From positions 1 to 6,690 of the forward strand of contig RGUG01000073.1 of NCBI GenBank assembly GCA_010027915.1: a DNA stretch of 6,690 nt. The letters run 5' to 3'. This stretch comes from a bacterium. GTDB lineage: Bacteria; Margulisbacteria; Marinamargulisbacteria; SXXA01. A program made the position numbers and the translations under genes. This document shows positions 1 through 6,014 of the stretch, one piece after another; the first letter of the stretch is position 1; every line of letters starts with the position of its first letter. The notes under the pieces are model-generated. The model made no database searches and was not told the origin of the DNA. It saw only the letters and a list, made by a program, of their open reading frames with translations.

Positions 1-2
1 CA

Positions 3-113
3 TTGGGGTGGGATGGGCTGGTCAAGGTGGGGATGTTTGTGTCGGTTGTATTGGTGGCGTGGCTGTATTTGGTATCGCATCGGGTGTTTGAATTGGAGGC
101 CAGCTCATCATGA
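3..113 (+). CDS. nuoA: NADH-quinone oxidoreductase subunit A, C-terminal fragment (3' end only)
   Basis: Only the last 36 codons are in the window, in the frame that ends with TGA at 111-113. They begin LGWDGLVKVG, continue as one hydrophobic segment (about MFVSVVLVAWLYLV) and end in a short polar tail, HRVFELEASSS. This fits the last transmembrane helix of NuoA, a small three-helix membrane subunit at the junction of the peripheral and membrane arms of complex I; its first two helices and the conserved loop between them lie upstream. Identification rests on the helix pattern and on position directly before nuoB, since this end of NuoA is poorly conserved. The stop overlaps the nuoB start as ATGA. 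Confidence 0.82.
   Translation: MGWDGLVKVGMFVSVVLVAWLYLVSHRVFELEASSS
95..99 (+). promoter_or_regulatory. Ribosome binding site of nuoB
   Basis: GGAGG, ten bases before the ATG at 110 and inside the last codons of nuoA. It is a clear Shine-Dalgarno match and supports 110 as the nuoB start. Confidence 0.65.
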
Positions 114-652
114 CCCACCCATTGGTAACCGATCCGCCCGAAGGGGTAACCGGTCAAGGATTTTATTTGACCTCGTTAGAAAAAGCGGTGGCACTGGCCC
201 GGAAAAACTCTATATGGCCTTTACCCTTTGCCACCTCATGCTGTGGGATTGAATTTATGGCAACCATGGGGTCTCATTACGACTTTGCCCGGTTTGGGTC
301 AGAGCGCCCCAGTTTTTCTCCCCGACAAGCCGATTTGTTGATGGTCATGGGGACGGTGGCCAAGAAATTGGGCCCCATTCTTAAACAAGTGTATTGCCAA
401 ATGGCCGAACCACGGTGGGTAATGGCCGTGGGGGCTTGTGCCTCTAGTGGGGGTATTTTTGATACCTATAGTGTATTGCAAGGCATTGACCAAGTGATTC
501 CGGTTGATGTGTATGTGCCGGGTTGCCCTCCCCGGCCTGAGCAGATTATTGACGGATTGATGGCGGTTCAGTCGTTGGTGGGGACGGAGTCGTTGCGCCG
601 GCGTCATTCGGAATCATATACCCAATTGCTGAAAGGGTATGGCATTGACTAA
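110..652 (+). CDS. nuoB: NADH-quinone oxidoreductase subunit B (cluster N2 subunit)
   Basis: NuoB (PSST homologue), 180 residues, a peripheral-arm subunit carrying the terminal [4Fe-4S] cluster N2 that passes electrons to quinone. The ligands are visible: the adjacent pair C44-C45 in ATSCCGIEFM, C110 in VGACASSGG and C139 in VPGCPPRPE. The spacings (65 residues from C45 to C110, 29 from C110 to C139) are those of the family. Other hallmarks are RKNSIWPLPF before the cysteine pair, FSPRQADLLMVMGT in the middle, and GGIFDTYSVLQGID. The length is normal. The ATG overlaps the nuoA stop as ATGA and has GGAGG upstream. The 3' end overlaps the start of nuoC by 14 bases if that gene begins at 639. 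With NuoC, NuoD and NuoI it forms the connecting module. Confidence 0.98.
   Translation: MTHPLVTDPPEGVTGQGFYLTSLEKAVALARKNSIWPLPFATSCCGIEFMATMGSHYDFARFGSERPSFSPRQADLLMVMGTVAKKLGPILKQVYCQMAEPRWVMAVGACASSGGIFDTYSVLQGIDQVIPVDVYVPGCPPRPEQIIDGLMAVQSLVGTESLRRRHSESYTQLLKGYGID
632..637 (+). promoter_or_regulatory. Possible ribosome binding site that bears on the nuoC start
   Basis: AAAGGG lies inside the end of nuoB. It is one base before the ATG at 639, too close for normal use, but seven bases before an in-frame TTG at 645. If this is the real binding site, nuoC begins at TTG 645 (two residues shorter) rather than ATG 639. The site is inferred from spacing only. Confidence 0.35.
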
Positions 653-1169
653 CCTCGCACTTCCTATGGCTACCCTTGAACCCACTCCGTTTGGGACGGC
701 GGTGTCTGAGACGGTGGCTCAGCACTTTCGGGTATTGAACCACGTCTTGCAATATGGGAATTGGTGTTTAGAAGTGGACCCAACGGCCTATTATGCCGTG
801 GTCCAAGACCTAAAACATACCCATGGCTTTACGATGCTGGTTGATTTATGTGGGGTTCATCACGTGGCAGAACCGGCCTCTCTTGCGGTGGTGGCCCAGT
901 TGCATCATTTACCCGAACAAACCCGCTTGTTTGTCACCGTGCAATTGCCCATCACCGATCCTGTGATTGACAGCCTGGTGCCATTGTTTCCATCGGCCAA
1001 TTGGATGGAGCGTGAAACGTATGATTTTTTTGGGATTCGGTTCACGGGTCATCCCAACTTAACACGTATTCTGAATGAGGATAGCATGGCGTATTTCCCG
1101 TTGAGAAAAGAATACCCCCTAGAAGACCAGACTCGAACCGATAAAGACGATCGGATGTTTGGACGATGA
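639..1169 (+). CDS. nuoC: NADH-quinone oxidoreductase subunit C (30-kDa subunit)
   Basis: NuoC, 176 residues from the ATG at 639: a cofactor-free peripheral-arm subunit that packs against NuoD and NuoB. The first ~60 residues are weakly conserved. The family signature is in the C-terminal half: NWMERETYDFFGIRFTGHPN (121-140), then LTRIL and FPLRKEYPLEDQTR (153-166), with an acidic end TDKDDRMFGR. It is a stand-alone gene, not the NuoCD fusion of enterobacteria. The start is uncertain: ATG 639 overlaps nuoB by 14 bases, TTG 645 is better spaced from AAAGGG at 632-637, and ATG 666 (MATLEP) has no visible binding site. The variable N-terminus does not decide. The stop overlaps nuoD as ATGA. Confidence 0.96.
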   Translation: MALTNLALPMATLEPTPFGTAVSETVAQHFRVLNHVLQYGNWCLEVDPTAYYAVVQDLKHTHGFTMLVDLCGVHHVAEPASLAVVAQLHHLPEQTRLFVTVQLPITDPVIDSLVPLFPSANWMERETYDFFGIRFTGHPNLTRILNEDSMAYFPLRKEYPLEDQTRTDKDDRMFGR

Positions 1170-2248
1170 GCCAAGAAAAACGAACCGTTACCGTTAATTT
1201 GGGTCCGACCCATCCTGCCACCCATGGGGTGTTTCAAAACATCATTGAGTTGGATGGTGAACGCATTGTGGCCGCCGATTCCACGGTGGGATATATTCAC
1301 CGTGCCTTTGAAAAGTTAGCGGAACATCGCCCCTATTATCAAATTACCCCCATTACAGATCGATTAAATTATTGCTCGTCGCCGATTAACAACATTGGAT
1401 GGCACCTCACGGTGGAGCGATTGCTGGGGGTGCAAACGACCCAACGCATTGATTATATGCGCATTATTATCATGGAATTGTCCCGCATTGCGGATCATTT
1501 AATATGCAATGGCATTTTGGGTGTGGATTCAGGTGCTTTTAGTGGGTTTTTGTACTTGTTTCAGCAACGGGAAGCCATTTATGAAATATTCGAGGAAATA
1601 TGTGGCAGTCGCTTAACCACCAACATCGGGCGCGTGGGGGGATTTGAGCGTGATTTTTCAGAGACAGCGGTATTAAAACTGCGTCGGTTTTTAGCCGAAT
1701 TTCCGGCGGTGTTAAAAGAATTCGAAGCCTTGTTTGATCGCAATCGCATTTTTATGGATCGTACCATTGGGGTGGGTGCCATTTCGGCGGCCCGTGCCTT
1801 GGATTATGGGTTTACAGGTCCCAATTTGCGTGCAACGGGCGTTGATTATGATGTGCGGACGGCGTCCCCTTATTCACGGTATTTGGACTTTGAGTTTGAG
1901 GTGCCCGTCGGAGAAAATGGGGATACCTACGACCGGTATTTGGTTCGAAACCAAGAAATGTGGCAAAGCCTTCGCTTGATTCAACAAGCATTAGACGCCA
2001 TGCCAAATGATGGGTATCATGTGGCGGTTCCGGCTTTTTATCTCCCCCCCAAAGCCCAAGTCAACACCGTGATGGAATCCCTCATTTATCACTTCAAAGT
2101 GGTAATGGGTGAGATTCCCGTTCCAGTTGGCACGTTGTATCATGCGGTAGAAGGTGGCAATGGGGAGTTGGGGTATTATTTGATAAGTGATGGGGGGCGT
2201 TGTCCCTATCGCCTTCATTTATGCCTGAGTTTAGTGTTGCCCAATTAG
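1166..2248 (+). CDS. nuoD: NADH-quinone oxidoreductase subunit D (49-kDa subunit), C-terminally truncated
   Basis: NuoD lines the quinone cavity of complex I together with NuoB and NuoH. The N-terminal quinone-site motif GPTHPATHG (13-21) is intact, and H20 and Y69 (in DRLNY) match in spacing the His and Tyr known to contact the quinone headgroup in Thermus Nqo4. Further family blocks are MRIIIMELSRIADHL (98-112), RNRIFMDRTIGVG (192-204), GFTGPNLRATGVDYDVR (215-231) and GNGELGYYLISDGGR (331-345). Agreement holds to CPYRLH (347-351); the reading then gives LCLSLVLPN and stops at TAG, where the family has about 40 more residues. The tail is not recoverable in another frame, because nuoE begins at 2221. 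The open frame is 360 residues against roughly 400 usual. Either the gene is damaged by a deletion or the sequence is wrong here. The ATG overlaps the nuoC stop as ATGA; no strong binding site precedes it. Confidence 0.95.
   Translation: MSQEKRTVTVNLGPTHPATHGVFQNIIELDGERIVAADSTVGYIHRAFEKLAEHRPYYQITPITDRLNYCSSPINNIGWHLTVERLLGVQTTQRIDYMRIIIMELSRIADHLICNGILGVDSGAFSGFLYLFQQREAIYEIFEEICGSRLTTNIGRVGGFERDFSETAVLKLRRFLAEFPAVLKEFEALFDRNRIFMDRTIGVGAISAARALDYGFTGPNLRATGVDYDVRTASPYSRYLDFEFEVPVGENGDTYDRYLVRNQEMWQSLRLIQQALDAMPNDGYHVAVPAFYLPPKAQVNTVMESLIYHFKVVMGEIPVPVGTLYHAVEGGNGELGYYLISDGGRCPYRLHLCLSLVLPN
2212..2248 (+). other. Aberrant nuoD/nuoE junction (probable deletion breakpoint)
   Basis: NuoD-like coding ends with the codons for RLH at about 2210-2218, and intact nuoE coding begins at ATG 2221. 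The nuoD frame continues 28 bases into nuoE and stops at TAG 2246-2248. The expected NuoD tail of about 40 codons, and with it the natural stop codon and any nuoE ribosome binding site, is missing. A simple one- or two-base indel cannot explain this, because no frame downstream encodes the tail. Whether it is a biological deletion or an assembly artefact cannot be told from the sequence alone. Confidence 0.7.
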
Positions 2249-2715
2249 AATCGGTTCAGGAATTGTTGAATCAATACCCAGCCGGGCGTCAAAAATCAGC
2301 TATTTTGCCCTTGCTTCATATGGCCCAGCATGCGTTTGGTGGGTATTTAAGTGTTGATACCATGAACTATGTTGCAACGTTATTAGGCATGCAACCCGTT
2401 GAAGTCTATGAAGTGGCCACGTTTTATACCATGTTTCACTTGACCCCTGTTGGAACCTACGTTTTAGAAGTATGCCGCACGGGTCCGTGTGCCTTGGCCG
2501 GGGCAGAAGATACCCTTGAACGCATTGAAGCAGTGTTGGGCATCAAAGAAGGGGAAACCACCCCTGATGGGATGTTTACGCTCAAGACGGTTGAGTGTTT
2601 GGCCTCTTGTGGCACGGCCCCGGTGATACAAGTGGGGGAGCGATACATCGAACAAGTGACCCCTGATCGGGTTCCCGATTTAATCCATCAGCTCAGAGAG
2701 GGGGTACGCCCATGA
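2221..2715 (+). CDS. nuoE: NADH-quinone oxidoreductase subunit E (24-kDa, cluster N1a)
   Basis: NuoE, 164 residues, a thioredoxin-fold [2Fe-2S] protein that pairs with NuoF in the NADH dehydrogenase module. Cluster N1a ligands are C85 and C90 (VCRTGPC) and C126 and C130 (VECLASC), with the family spacing CX4C...CX3C. Other hallmarks are QKSAILPLLHMAQ (24-36), PVEVYEVATFYTMF (59-72) and GETTPDGMFTLKTVE (111-125). I chose ATG 2221 because MPEFSVAQLESVQELL starts where family members start; a TTG at 2200 would only add seven residues read out of frame from nuoD. No Shine-Dalgarno-like sequence precedes 2221, unlike several neighbouring genes, which fits loss of upstream sequence. The protein itself looks complete. 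The stop overlaps nuoF as ATGA. Confidence 0.97.
   Translation: MPEFSVAQLESVQELLNQYPAGRQKSAILPLLHMAQHAFGGYLSVDTMNYVATLLGMQPVEVYEVATFYTMFHLTPVGTYVLEVCRTGPCALAGAEDTLERIEAVLGIKEGETTPDGMFTLKTVECLASCGTAPVIQVGERYIEQVTPDRVPDLIHQLREGVRP
2696..2704 (+). promoter_or_regulatory. Ribosome binding site of nuoF
   Basis: GAGAGGGGG, ending seven bases before the ATG at 2712 and lying inside the end of nuoE. This purine run is among the strongest in the window and fixes the nuoF start. Confidence 0.65.
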
Positions 2716-4061
2716 GTCAGATGGTTTTATTGGCGGGGGTTTCAGCCGATCCGGCACAGCAAGTGGTGGCCATCGATCGGTACGAGGCCATTGGGGGCTA
2801 TGAGGCATTGCGGCATGCCATGGCCCACTCTACCCCTGATGATATCATCCAGTCCGTGAAAGAATCGGGCCTTCGGGGTCGAGGGGGAGCCGGGTTTCCC
2901 ACTGGCACCAAATGGGGGTTTTTAGACCGTCGCCCGGATACCCCACGCTACTTGGTTTGCAACGCCGATGAAAGCGAGCCGGGCACCTTTAAAGACCGTT
3001 ACCTGATGGAAAAAGTGCCCCATCGGTTGCTTGAAGGGATTATTCTTGCGTCGTATGCATTGGGGGTCCATACGGCCTTTATCTACATCCGAGGGGAATT
3101 AATGTGGCTCAAGCGTCAGTTAGAGGTTGCCATTGCCGAAGCCACCCAGGCGGGGTATTTGGGTGATCGCATTTTGGGTTCGGATTATTCTTTGCGGGTG
3201 GTGGTGCATCCAGGTGGCGGGGCGTATATTTGTGGCGAAGAAAGTGCGTTACTCGAGTCGTTAGAGGGAAAACGGGGAAACCCAAGGCAAAAACCGCCCT
3301 TTCCGGCCGTATCAGGGTTGTATGGGTGTCCCACGGTGATTAACAATGTGGAGTCGTTGGCATCGGTCCCTTGGATTGTCTTGCATGGTGGGGCGGCATA
3401 CCGTCAGATGGGGATTGGCAATAGCACGGGTACCAAGTTGATATCCGCATCGGGTCATATCAATCGCCCAGGGGTGTATGAAGTGGTCATGGGGCTATCC
3501 GTGGAAGAGTTTATCGAATCAGATGCGTATTGTGGGGGAATTCGAAAGGGTCATACCCTCAAAGCCGTGGTGCCGGGCGGTAGCTCAGTTCCGGTGTTGC
3601 CTGCCCACTTGGCGTTGCGTACGGCGGCAGGTGAGCCACGCTTATTAACCTACGAATCCCTTGCAGAGGGCGGGTTTGTATCAGGGTCAATGTTAGGGTC
3701 GGGAGGATTTATTGTCATGGACGAGACGACCTGTATGGTGCGTAATACCTGGCAATTTGCCCGGTTTTATCACCATGAATCTTGTGGACAGTGTTCGCCC
3801 TGTCGCGAGGGAACGGGTTGGCTAGAACGGGTCTTGCATCGCCTGGAACATGGGCATGGGTCACCAGAAGACATCGACTTGTTGGTGGACATCACCAAAA
3901 AAATTGAGGGCAATACCATTTGTACATTTGGGGATGCGGCGTCATGGCCAGTGGCCAGTGCGGTCCGACATTTTAGGGGTGAGTTTGAGTACCATGCCCA
4001 TCATCCCGATCAGGTGACGTCACGGCATCATCCCATTGTAACCGACCGGATAGTGGCATGA
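2712..4061 (+). CDS. nuoF: NADH-quinone oxidoreductase subunit F (51-kDa, FMN/NADH-binding, cluster N3)
   Basis: NuoF, 449 residues, the catalytic entry point: it binds NADH and FMN and hands electrons to [4Fe-4S] cluster N3. The glycine-rich nucleotide-binding region GLRGRGGAGFPTGTKW (53-68), the FMN-site motif NADESEPGTFKDR (84-96) and GGGAYICGEESALLESLEGK (168-187) are all present. The N3 ligands are C358, C361 and C364 in ESCGQCSPCREGTGW plus C404 in EGNTICTFGDAA. The end HFRGEFEYH is typical and is followed by about 20 variable residues. The length is normal and there is no sign of frameshift. It overlaps nuoE upstream and nuoG downstream, both as ATGA. With NuoE and the N-terminal part of NuoG it makes up the electron-input module in the cytoplasm. 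Confidence 0.98.
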   Translation: MSQMVLLAGVSADPAQQVVAIDRYEAIGGYEALRHAMAHSTPDDIIQSVKESGLRGRGGAGFPTGTKWGFLDRRPDTPRYLVCNADESEPGTFKDRYLMEKVPHRLLEGIILASYALGVHTAFIYIRGELMWLKRQLEVAIAEATQAGYLGDRILGSDYSLRVVVHPGGGAYICGEESALLESLEGKRGNPRQKPPFPAVSGLYGCPTVINNVESLASVPWIVLHGGAAYRQMGIGNSTGTKLISASGHINRPGVYEVVMGLSVEEFIESDAYCGGIRKGHTLKAVVPGGSSVPVLPAHLALRTAAGEPRLLTYESLAEGGFVSGSMLGSGGFIVMDETTCMVRNTWQFARFYHHESCGQCSPCREGTGWLERVLHRLEHGHGSPEDIDLLVDITKKIEGNTICTFGDAASWPVASAVRHFRGEFEYHAHHPDQVTSRHHPIVTDRIVA

Positions 4062-5002
4062 GCATGTATCGCATCACGATTGATGGACAGACGCTATCAG
4101 TACCGCCCGGTACCACTATTTTGCAGGCGGCACGCCAATTAAATGAGGACCTGGCACCCCCTGCCATGTGTTATACCCCGCTGTTAAGTCAGTCAGGGGG
4201 GAAATGTCGTACCTGCATGGTAAAAGTGGCCCGGGTATCCGACGCACAAGACCGGCCCTTGCCACGCTTGGTGCCATCATGCCGCACCGCGGTAGAAGAT
4301 GGGATGATCGTCTTGAATCGTGACAGCGAAGAAGTGGTCAAAGCCCGCCAAGGGGTGGTTGAGTTGTTGTTGATCAATCATCCGTTGGACTGCCCGGTGT
4401 GTGACCAGGCAGGAGAATGTTCCTTGCAAGATTTAGCCTTTGAGCATGGCAAGAGCACCACCCAGTATAAGGAATCCCGCCGACGGTACCCCGTGACCCA
4501 TTTTGGTGATCGCATTAAATTGCACATGAACCGCTGTATTTTATGTTATCGGTGTGTGTATGTTGGCGAAGAGGTCACCGGACAACGTCAACATGGGGTC
4601 ATGTGGCGGGGGGATCGGGCCGAAATTTCGTCGTATGTGGCCGCCAATGTCGACAATGAATGGTCGGGAAATATGATTGATGTGTGTCCCGTGGGGGCAT
4701 TGACCGATCTCACTTTTCGATTCAAAAGCCGGGTTTGGTTTACCAAACCCATGCTGGCCCATCGGTCTTGTGACACCTGTTGTGGCAAGGCGGTGTTATG
4801 GCTTAAAGGAAACGAAGTGTTGCGTGTCACCGCACGCAAAACGGGTACGGGTGATGTGGCGGCATTCATTTGTAACACCTGTCGGTATGACAGCAAAAAC
4901 TTATCCCAATGGGAAGTGGAAGGGCCCGCACCCATTGACCCGCACTCGGTGATTGCACAAAATCACTACACATTACCCATGCCGGAGACTGCCCATGAAT
5001 GA
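4058..5002 (+). CDS. nuoG: NADH-quinone oxidoreductase subunit G, short form (N1b, N5 and N4 clusters)
   Basis: NuoG, 314 residues, carrying electrons from NuoF toward NuoI. An N-terminal plant-type ferredoxin domain holds N1b (C38, C50, C53, C75). Next comes N5 with its histidine ligand (H108, C112, C115, C121 in NHPLDCPVCDQAGEC), then N4 (C160, C163, C166 in NRCILCYRC, and C210 in DVCPVGALTD). After RFKSRVWFTKP the protein keeps two more cysteine pairs, C238/C241 (with C242) and C272/C275, then ends. The molybdopterin-oxidoreductase-like domain that makes E. coli NuoG about 900 residues long is absent. The ending is not a mutation scar: the stop overlaps the nuoH start by eight bases, and I recall short NuoG proteins of this kind in Bacteroidota. 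The start at ATG 4058 overlaps the nuoF stop; a weak CGGA lies seven bases upstream. Confidence 0.96.
   Translation: MSMYRITIDGQTLSVPPGTTILQAARQLNEDLAPPAMCYTPLLSQSGGKCRTCMVKVARVSDAQDRPLPRLVPSCRTAVEDGMIVLNRDSEEVVKARQGVVELLLINHPLDCPVCDQAGECSLQDLAFEHGKSTTQYKESRRRYPVTHFGDRIKLHMNRCILCYRCVYVGEEVTGQRQHGVMWRGDRAEISSYVAANVDNEWSGNMIDVCPVGALTDLTFRFKSRVWFTKPMLAHRSCDTCCGKAVLWLKGNEVLRVTARKTGTGDVAAFICNTCRYDSKNLSQWEVEGPAPIDPHSVIAQNHYTLPMPETAHE
4984..4987 (+). promoter_or_regulatory. Ribosome binding site of nuoH
   Basis: GGAG, seven bases before the ATG at 4995 and inside the end of nuoG. It supports 4995 as the nuoH start over the upstream in-frame TTG at 4953. Confidence 0.6.
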
Positions 5003-6014
5003 GTGGGTACTGTTTTTGGTCCATAAAAGCGTGCTGATCATGGTCTTTTTTGCGGTGACCTTGGGTGTGGCTGCGTATGCCACCTTGGCCGAACGAAAAT
5101 TTGCGGCCTTTTTTCAAGACCGTATTGGGCCTGATCGGGCTGGAAAATTTGGCCTTCTTCAACCCCTGGCAGATGGGGTTAAGTTCTTTTTTAAAGAAGA
5201 TTTCATACCCCAACAGGCAGACCGGTTTTTGTTTGTATTGGGGCCTGCTTTGTCAATGGCGACGGCATGTATGTCCGGTGCGGTCATTCCTTGGGCCGCT
5301 GACTGGGTCGGCGATGGGATTCGGATACCCATGCAAATTGCGGACCTTCCGATGGGGGTCTTGGTGGTGTTTGGGGTGGTGTCGTTAGGCGTATACGGGA
5401 TTATGATTGGGGGATGGGCATCCAATAACAAGTATTCTGTGTTGAGTGCCATTCGGGCGTCGTCTCAAATGGTCAGTTATGAATTGGCGATGGGATTGAG
5501 TTTGATTGCTTTGGTGATGACAGCCGGTACCATGAGCATCAGAGAAATTGTGCTTCAACAGCATACGGTATGGTTTGTTTGGTTACAGCCGTTGGGGTTT
5601 CTTATTTTTATGATTTGTTCGTTTGCCGAAGCCAATCGCACCCCTTTTGATTTGCCTGAGTGTGAAACCGAATTAATCGGGGGGTATCACACCGAGTATT
5701 CGAGCATGAAACTGGGGTTTTATTTATTTGCAGAATACATCAATATGTTTGTGGCCTCCACGGTGATGGCCACCTTGTTTTTTGGTGGGTACCAGATACC
5801 CTTTTTATCCATGATTCCCAACCCCTGGGTCACCTTGGTGTCATTGATGGTACTCTTTACTAAAATTTTCTTTTTTATGTTCGTGTTTATTTGGGTTCGA
5901 TGGACAGTGCCTCGGTTTCGATACGACCAATTGATGCGCTTGGGTTGGGTAGTATTGTTGCCCTTGTCCATTCTGAATTTGGCCATCACGGCCGTGATGG
6001 TGGTGTTGACATGA
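4995..6014 (+). CDS. nuoH: NADH-quinone oxidoreductase subunit H (membrane subunit at the quinone channel)
   Basis: NuoH (ND1 homologue), 339 residues, forms the membrane part of the quinone tunnel and links redox chemistry to the proton-pumping arm. About eight hydrophobic segments are visible, roughly at 10-30, 80-99, 119-141, 165-179, 195-210, 245-263, 280-302 and 316-337. Conserved cytoplasmic loops are LAERKFAAFFQDRIGPDRAG (31-50), continuing to LLQPLADGVKFF; FAEANRTPFDLPE (210-222); ETELIGGYHTEYSSMK (224-239); and VRWTVPRFRYDQLM (301-314). The acidic residues of the third loop belong to the region thought to couple quinone reduction to proton movement. ATG 4995 was chosen for its GGAG at 4984-4987 and because MNEWVLFLVHK leads straight into helix 1. 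The 3' end holds a perfect palindrome (5983-6000) and overlaps nuoI as ATGA. Confidence 0.98.
   Translation: MNEWVLFLVHKSVLIMVFFAVTLGVAAYATLAERKFAAFFQDRIGPDRAGKFGLLQPLADGVKFFFKEDFIPQQADRFLFVLGPALSMATACMSGAVIPWAADWVGDGIRIPMQIADLPMGVLVVFGVVSLGVYGIMIGGWASNNKYSVLSAIRASSQMVSYELAMGLSLIALVMTAGTMSIREIVLQQHTVWFVWLQPLGFLIFMICSFAEANRTPFDLPECETELIGGYHTEYSSMKLGFYLFAEYINMFVASTVMATLFFGGYQIPFLSMIPNPWVTLVSLMVLFTKIFFFMFVFIWVRWTVPRFRYDQLMRLGWVVLLPLSILNLAITAVMVVLT
5983..6000. repeat. Perfect 18-bp palindrome just before the nuoI start
   Basis: CCATCACGGCCGTGATGG is its own reverse complement. It lies in the last codons of nuoH and ends ten bases before the nuoI ATG at 6011. In RNA it could fold as a seven-pair stem with a GGCC loop. 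No run of T follows, so it is not an intrinsic terminator. It could modulate translation of nuoI, be a protein-binding site, or be a coding coincidence. Confidence 0.6.

Noticed and set aside
124..152. GGTAACCG repeated at 124-131 and 145-152 in the start of nuoB.
   Set aside because: Two short copies encoding Val-Thr in both places; no further copies noticed and no mobile-element context.
2200..2220. An upstream TTG start for nuoE adding seven residues (reading SLSPSF before MPEF), including a PSF that resembles the PSF found after the PYR motif in some NuoD proteins.
   Set aside because: Those bases encode NuoD residues CPYRLH in the other frame, so the PSF is a coincidence of reading frame. 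MPEFSVAQL is a natural NuoE start.
2211..2248. Programmed -1 frameshift producing a NuoD-NuoE fusion.
   Set aside because: No canonical slippery heptamer is present, the fusion would still lack the NuoD tail, and no such fusion is known to me in this family.
3945..3958. Tandem TGGCCAG direct repeat in nuoF.
   Set aside because: Only two seven-base copies, in frame-neutral coding context near the conserved end of NuoF; nothing suggests a functional repeat.
4100..4113. Inverted repeat GTACCG-CC-CGGTAC near the start of nuoG.
   Set aside because: Six-base arms with a two-base loop inside a coding region, no T-run and no special position; within chance expectation.
4588..4935. Antisense open frame of 115 residues opposite nuoG, and similar antisense frames opposite nuoB, nuoD, nuoE and nuoH.
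   Set aside because: They have no recognisable motifs and lie opposite well-conserved complex I genes; they are by-products of codon bias.
4953..4994. Extension of nuoH to an upstream in-frame TTG.
   Set aside because: It lies inside nuoG, would add a polar lead before helix 1, and ATG 4995 has GGAG at the right distance.
5891..6010. Extension of nuoI to an in-frame ATG 40 codons upstream.
   Set aside because: It would be read wholly from nuoH coding sequence; ATG 6011 overlaps the nuoH stop like the other junctions and gives a normal NuoI length.
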